Below, piece after piece: positions 7,171 to 10,826 of a stretch of 10,826 nt of DNA. The stretch's first letter is position 1. Each line of letters starts with the position of its first letter. The stretch is from SHLJ01 sp041618535 (GTDB lineage Bacteria > Bacteroidota > Bacteroidia > Flavobacteriales > Flavobacteriaceae): the NCBI GenBank assembly GCA_041618535.1, contig JBFKFP010000093.1, positions 1-10,826 of the forward strand. Direction: 5' to 3'. The notes below the pieces were generated by a model. It saw only the letters and a list, made by a program, of their open reading frames with translations, did not search any database and was not told the origin of the DNA. The translations under genes were made by a program, and so were the position numbers.

Positions 7171-8577
7171 TTAATATGTTTTCGTGAATACTTTATAGCC
7201 CCAGGCATCTAACTCAATATCAGATCCTTCGCCGAACATCACTCTTTCCCTTGTAAAATAATCGTTGTACGTCCCGTGGTAAAGGGTTTCCTTAAAAGAA
7301 ACAGTTTGAGTATTTTCAGAGAAATTAAAAACAGCAAAGACCTTATCCTCCTCGTTCTGCCTGACAAAGCTCAATATTTCAGTCTCGGACGAATTGGGGA
7401 CTTTGATCATGGTGCTGCCCCAACCGGCATGCCACAGGGCTGTATTTTGTTTCATGAGTTTTAAAAGATCCTTGTATAGGTCGCCAATGTAATGCTCTTT
7501 CCATTCTATGGGATCTCTTTCAAAGAATTCAAGACGCTTTTTATTTCCAGCCTCCTGCCCATTATATATCAGCGGCATACCTTCACCTACAACTGATAAC
7601 ACAATAGCGGCTTCCAAACCATCACCGAATTGTTCCCACATCGTACCTTCCCAGGCATTTTTATCATGATTCGTCACGAATGTCATCCTGAATGCTCCTT
7701 CTGGAAAGGCGCTTTCGTTCCAGGAGTAGTATATGTACAGCCCGTTAACATCGGCCTGTCCATGACATATTCTGTGCATGGTCTCATTCCAACTCCAGGC
7801 ATAGGTCATGTCGAATGCTTTTGCATGCAGGTCACGTGATTCCCATTCTGCCAGCATAAATACGGGTTTTATGGCATCCAATTCTCTCCGCACATTATTC
7901 CAGAAATCAACAGGAACAAATCCGGCAACATCACATCTATATCCATCTATATCCACTTCTTTTACCCAATACTTTAATGCTTCGGTCATGTATTCCCTAA
8001 CTTCAGCCTTATTAAAATCCAGATCGATTATGTCTGACCAGTCCCACCAGGGCGTTGGCCTGAAATCACCTTTGTAATCCTTGTCATACCAGTCGGGATG
8101 TTCGGCAACCAAAACATTGTCCCATGCAGTATGATTGGCCACCCAATCAAGAATGACATACATTCCCTGGTCATGTGCTGCATTCACAAACTCCTTCAGT
8201 TCATCCAGAGTACCAAATTCCGAATTAACACTGTAATAGTCTTTTACGGAGTAAGGACTTCCCAGTGAGCCCTTCCTGTTCTTCTCACCGATCTCGTGAA
8301 TAGGCATTAACCAGATGATATCGACTCCCAACTCTTTTAAACGTGGAAGTTCTTTTTCGGCAGCCTTAAAAGTTCCCTCCTCACTGAATTGTCGTGTATT
8401 GAGCTCGTAAATGGACGCGTTTTTGCTCCATTCCGGGTGTTCGAGCTTAACATAGGATTCGGGAACGTATGGAGATGTTGCTACTGTCTCTTGTTTTCTC
8501 TCGTCTTTATCCGGACTTTGACAGCCGAATAACAATAGTATCACAATTATGGATGAGCTGATTATTTTCCCAGTCAT
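7171..8577 (-). CDS. GH13 alpha-amylase-family lipoprotein
   Basis: A 468-residue exported alpha-glucan hydrolase of family GH13. I chose ATG 8575-8577 over an in-frame TTG 9 bp upstream because the ATG begins the signal MTGKIISSSIIVILLLFGC (lipobox LFGC, C19). All four GH13 regions are present: I DWVANH (D144 to H149), II GYRCD (R214, nucleophile D216), III AEWES (acid/base E244), IV FVTNHD (H304, D305). Domain B carries WSDIIDLDF (180-188), and an all-beta C domain of about 80 residues closes the protein. After the lipid-bearing Cys the sequence is rich in acidic residues (QSPDKDER), which in Bacteroidota can go with surface display. It would cut starch, glycogen or maltodextrin outside the cytoplasm. 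Exact product specificity and GH13 subfamily cannot be read from the motifs. A 193-bp spacer precedes it. Confidence 0.9.
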   Translation of the reverse strand: MTGKIISSSIIVILLLFGCQSPDKDERKQETVATSPYVPESYVKLEHPEWSKNASIYELNTRQFSEEGTFKAAEKELPRLKELGVDIIWLMPIHEIGEKNRKGSLGSPYSVKDYYSVNSEFGTLDELKEFVNAAHDQGMYVILDWVANHTAWDNVLVAEHPDWYDKDYKGDFRPTPWWDWSDIIDLDFNKAEVREYMTEALKYWVKEVDIDGYRCDVAGFVPVDFWNNVRRELDAIKPVFMLAEWESRDLHAKAFDMTYAWSWNETMHRICHGQADVNGLYIYYSWNESAFPEGAFRMTFVTNHDKNAWEGTMWEQFGDGLEAAIVLSVVGEGMPLIYNGQEAGNKKRLEFFERDPIEWKEHYIGDLYKDLLKLMKQNTALWHAGWGSTMIKVPNSSETEILSFVRQNEEDKVFAVFNFSENTQTVSFKETLYHGTYNDYFTRERVMFGEGSDIELDAWGYKVFTKTY

Positions 8578-8770
8578 GAGGTGCAATTATATTTATTCGT
8601 TCTTCCAAGAACACAGGCAGAATGTATCGGGTAAAAAGGGACGTTTTTTACTAAGACACTGAAGATAAGGATTTTTTAATTCAACCTTAATCTGGCCTCA
8701 CCCTTTTAAAAATATCTAAGGGAATTATCTTTTAAGTTTAATTAGAAACAGATTTCACCCCTGTTGACGT
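8578..8770 (-). other. 193-bp intergenic region upstream of the amylase gene
   Basis: This is the largest gap between genes and probably holds the amylase promoter. It is AT-rich and contains two inverted repeats: GTTCTT-CC-AAGAAC at 8599-8612, and CCCTT/AAGGG arms at 8701-8705 and 8718-8722 around a 12-base loop. The second lies about 50 bp past the stop of the metallo-beta-lactamase-fold gene, but no U-run follows it on the transcribed strand, so it is a poor terminator. No open frame or RNA gene was seen. Confidence 0.4.
8599..8612. promoter_or_regulatory. Short inverted repeat upstream of the amylase start, possible operator
   Basis: The two arms GTTCTT and AAGAAC are perfect complements around a 2-base CC spacer, centred about 28 bp before the amylase ATG. 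A symmetric site in this position could bind a dimeric regulator in the 5' leader or near the promoter. It is short enough to arise by chance in AT-rich DNA, and only one copy was seen in the window. Confidence 0.25.
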
Positions 8771-9790
8771 TCAATTATTATTGGCTTTTAAGGATTCAAG
8801 AGCGAATCTCAGGTTGGATGGATAAAACTGATCGAACCACCAATCTTTGTAAGCTTTGGGAACAATGGCTTCTGTGAAGGATTGTTCTGTGACTCTATCA
8901 TCTACAAGCTTCCCTGCAGCAATCTCCAGGTCCTGAAGGTAGTTCTTCATCTGGCCCAAAATTGATTTGTCGCCCAATGGTCCGTGTCCGGGTATTACCG
9001 TCTTGACTTTAAGGCTCTTCAAATAATCGAGCCAGGCTTTCCAGTTGATAATATCACCATCAGCAATATAGGGGTGACATCCATTGAACACCAGGTCGCC
9101 GGTGAACAAGATCTTGTCTTCTGGAAGGTAAAGTACAAGATCACTTTCGGTATGTCCCTGGCCTCTCGCAATCAATTGGACCGTACGATCTGGTCCGTTC
9201 AGAAATTGAATGCTGTCAACCAACATATCAGGGACAATGGTTACAACCTTTTCATGGCTCTCAGAAAGTGTCTCGTAATAAGGTTTCCACATGAGGATCT
9301 GCCGATATTCTTCCGAGTTCTTATCTCCCTTGAAATTAATATGCAGCGAATCATAATAAGCTAATCTTGCCGGGGCGTTTTCTTTCTCATAAGCAATTTG
9401 AAGGGGCTCTTCGGTCTCTATCATTTCTTTTGTTCTCTGAGTGCTGATTATTCTAGCTTCCTTGGAGAACGCCTGGTTACCCCTGATATGATCATTATGG
9501 AAATGACTGTTGATGACGTAGCGCACAGGTGAAAAACCAGATTTTTTGAGAACTTTTTTTAGTTCTAAGGCCACATCAGGGGAGAGAAAGCTATCGAAAA
9601 TTATGGTCTCCTCTCCATTGTCAACGACACCCACATTACAGATGGCCTTGCCACCGATTTTGTGAATGCAGCTATAGACGCCTTCGGCTAATTCAATAAA
9701 TTCAAAATTGGCAGAATCAACCTGGGTTGATCTTTCATCCTGGCAGCCGGCCAGAAAAAGGGCCAGGACAATTATCGTTATCTGTCTCAT
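8771..9790 (-). CDS. Metallo-beta-lactamase-fold hydrolase lipoprotein
   Basis: A 339-residue exported zinc hydrolase of the metallo-beta-lactamase superfamily. The signal is MRQITIIVLALFLAGC with a textbook lipobox LAGC (C16), followed by acidic QDER. Metal ligands appear in order: HFHNDH (H96, H98, D100, H101), GQGHTESD (H213), FTGDLVF (D232) and IPGHGP (H269), so both metal sites look complete. A stretch of about 80 residues between the HxHxDH motif and the next ligand (about 115-195) is longer than in small family members and probably shapes the active site. The D232 ligand, absent from true class B lactamases (which have Cys there), argues for a general hydrolase, such as a lactonase, thioesterase or phosphodiesterase, over an antibiotic-resistance enzyme. 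It begins 99 bp after the phosphorylase-like gene. Substrate unknown. Confidence 0.88.
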   Translation of the reverse strand: MRQITIIVLALFLAGCQDERSTQVDSANFEFIELAEGVYSCIHKIGGKAICNVGVVDNGEETIIFDSFLSPDVALELKKVLKKSGFSPVRYVINSHFHNDHIRGNQAFSKEARIISTQRTKEMIETEEPLQIAYEKENAPARLAYYDSLHINFKGDKNSEEYRQILMWKPYYETLSESHEKVVTIVPDMLVDSIQFLNGPDRTVQLIARGQGHTESDLVLYLPEDKILFTGDLVFNGCHPYIADGDIINWKAWLDYLKSLKVKTVIPGHGPLGDKSILGQMKNYLQDLEIAAGKLVDDRVTEQSFTEAIVPKAYKDWWFDQFYPSNLRFALESLKANNN

Positions 9791-9889
9791 TATTTAATTC
9801 AATTAAAGCTGAATAAATGTTTAAGCTGTGACCTGGAGCTGCAGGATGCATTTTTCAAATCGTTCATGGCGCAGCTCATGGGCTTAAAT
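9791..9889 (-). other. 99-bp spacer with a 7-bp inverted repeat
   Basis: The spacer between the phosphorylase-like gene and the metallo-beta-lactamase-fold gene contains GAGCTGC at 9836-9842 and its exact complement GCAGCTC at 9871-9877, separated by 28 bases that include the palindrome ATGCAT. No U-run follows on either strand, so it does not look like an intrinsic terminator. The 45 bp next to the downstream ATG are very AT-rich. No Bacteroidota-type promoter could be assigned. Confidence 0.35.
9836..9877. repeat. Inverted repeat GAGCTGC / GCAGCTC
   Basis: The arms are perfect 7-base complements, GC-rich against an AT-rich background, with a 28-base loop. Flanking bases continue the pairing only partly (CC on one side, GG on the other, with two mismatches between). 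It could be an mRNA stem-loop that sets the relative levels of the two flanking genes, a protein-binding site, or chance. Confidence 0.4.
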
Positions 9890-10826
9890 CTATATCTTCA
9901 GTCGCTTTATTTCTCCATCTTCTGAAAATTGAATATCCATTCTCATAGATGAGAGATCCAATTTCAGAAAGGCCTTGTCCTCCTCGTCTTCCCATTTAAT
10001 ATGAAGAAGGTGTTGAGCTGACTCTAACAGAAAAAATTCCCCGTTGAATGCAGGATGGGTATTTCTAAATCGTATCAATTTCTTCAGAGATTGAACAACC
10101 GGTTTATCCAATGCCTGGTGAACGTCGTGCCTGGAATAATAATGGCGGTTAATATCCCTCCCGACATTTGTTTTTTCCAATAAATCCATATCATTTTCTC
10201 CAGCTAAAAATCCGACGTAATAGACCTGCGGAATTCCCGGAACGAAGAATTGTATGGCACGGGATATCAAATAGCAGTTCTCGTCTTTGCCAAGAGCGTC
10301 AAAAAATGTACAGTTAACCTGATACAGATCCAGATTTGAGGCTGCTGCGCCAGTGGCCATGCGGCTCTCTCCTTTACTGTTATCGTGTATTTGATCTACA
10401 ATTTTATCAAGGCTGCTATCCGCAATGAGCCCGGGTTTACCATGTTCTGAACCCACGTCTACAATACCGATCCCGTCGTGAGTGTCTAAAACCGTAATGG
10501 CATTCCTCGGGCTAACGGCCAACCATTTTTTAAGGTTGCGGGCATCTTTATTGAATAAGGTGTCTAAAACAAGCACCGGAAGTGCGAAGTCGTATACATA
10601 ATCAGTTCGTTTTGCGATCTCGATCTGCGTTTTGTAATAGGAATGAATTTCCACCAATATTTCAATACCTCTTGCTCTGGCCTTTGCAGAGAGTTCATCT
10701 ATAAATTCAAAGGTCTCTTCAATCATAAAGCATGAGGAACCCTTTTTCTTAATGGCATATCCCGCGGCGTCCAATCTGATCATCTTTATCCCGGCTCTCT
10801 GGAAATTTTCCAGTATTCCGTCCAAA
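9890..10826 (-). CDS. Sucrose phosphorylase-like GH13_18 enzyme, 5'-truncated by the window edge
   Basis: The frame is open to the edge, and the first codon that could pass for a start is an internal TTG, so the true start lies outside. About 311 residues are visible; against the roughly 500-residue Bifidobacterium sucrose phosphorylase, about 170-175 N-terminal residues are missing. Catalytic residues, numbered from the TTG: nucleophile IRLDAAGY (D19), acid/base EIHSYY (E59), transition-state stabiliser LDTHDGIG (D117). The active-site loop TGAAASNLDLYQVN (about 157-170) and the GRDINRHYYS segment closely match sucrose phosphorylase as I recall it. The enzyme converts sucrose and phosphate to glucose-1-phosphate and fructose in the cytoplasm; no export signal can be judged. 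GH13_18 also contains sucrose-6-phosphate, glucosylglycerol and glucosylglycerate phosphorylases. The loop favours sucrose phosphorylase, but the second specificity loop is outside the window. Confidence 0.85.
   Translation of the reverse strand, partial: LDGILENFQRAGIKMIRLDAAGYAIKKKGSSCFMIEETFEFIDELSAKARARGIEILVEIHSYYKTQIEIAKRTDYVYDFALPVLVLDTLFNKDARNLKKWLAVSPRNAITVLDTHDGIGIVDVGSEHGKPGLIADSSLDKIVDQIHDNSKGESRMATGAAASNLDLYQVNCTFFDALGKDENCYLISRAIQFFVPGIPQVYYVGFLAGENDMDLLEKTNVGRDINRHYYSRHDVHQALDKPVVQSLKKLIRFRNTHPAFNGEFFLLESAQHLLHIKWEDEEDKAFLKLDLSSMRMDIQFSEDGEIKRLKI

Noticed and set aside
8578..8586. TTG at 8584-8586 as start of the amylase gene
   Set aside because: The ATG three codons later gives a normal lipoprotein signal; nothing supports the extra residues.
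8984..9364. 126-residue open frame on the plus strand inside the metallo-beta-lactamase-fold gene
   Set aside because: Antisense to well-conserved coding sequence, with no family match that I recognise.
8771..9790. Metallo-beta-lactamase-fold gene as an antibiotic-resistance determinant
   Set aside because: It has the Asp ligand (D232) typical of general hydrolases of the superfamily and not the Cys of class B lactamases, and its context is catabolic.
1..10826. CRISPR array, insertion sequence, phage, toxin-antitoxin or SusC/SusD system
   Set aside because: No repeat-spacer periodicity, transposase, integrase, phage gene, toxin/antitoxin pair or TonB-dependent receptor was found on either strand.

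Overview
The window looks like chromosomal DNA of a member of the Bacteroidota, probably a flavobacterium, possibly marine. It is moderately AT-rich, its start codons lack strong Shine-Dalgarno sequences, and it carries a dense run of small-genome-style exported lipoproteins. The protein sequences (exported GH13 and GH3 enzymes, DUF2200, an exported intradiol dioxygenase with a CxxC leader) also fit that group. This placement is inference from style and recognised families; no rRNA or other marker gene is present.

Every supported gene lies on the minus strand, so transcription runs from high to low coordinates. In that order: (1) a 5'-truncated cytoplasmic GH13_18 sucrose phosphorylase-like enzyme (9890-10826). 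(2) A metallo-beta-lactamase-fold lipoprotein (8771-9790). (3) A GH13 alpha-amylase-family lipoprotein (7171-8577), preceded by a 193-bp spacer. (4) A small cytoplasmic DUF2200 protein (6751-7101). (5) A tightly packed set of five genes, probably one operon (483-6677): exported intradiol ring-cleavage dioxygenase, ABM-domain lipoprotein, GH3 glycosidase lipoprotein, D-aminoacylase-type amidohydrolase lipoprotein and secreted serine beta-lactamase-like hydrolase, with gaps of 26, 15, 15 and 4 bp. (6) Two genes at the low-coordinate end that are easily overlooked: a 56-residue two-helix membrane protein starting at TTG (240-410), and the N-terminal part of a probable AraC-type regulator (1-230, cut by the window edge).

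The first part reads as alpha-glucan and sucrose use: the amylase acts outside the cytoplasm and the phosphorylase inside. The five-gene set joins glycosidase, ring-cleaving, deacylating and esterase/peptidase-type chemistry, all with export signals. Two readings are possible. One is an extracytoplasmic route for glycosylated or acylated aromatic compounds. The other is scavenging of cell-wall-derived fragments (GH3 plus D-aminoacylase plus serine hydrolase). The sequence does not decide between them. No SusC/SusD pair, transposase, CRISPR array, tRNA or rRNA was seen, and no convincing intrinsic terminator or promoter could be placed.
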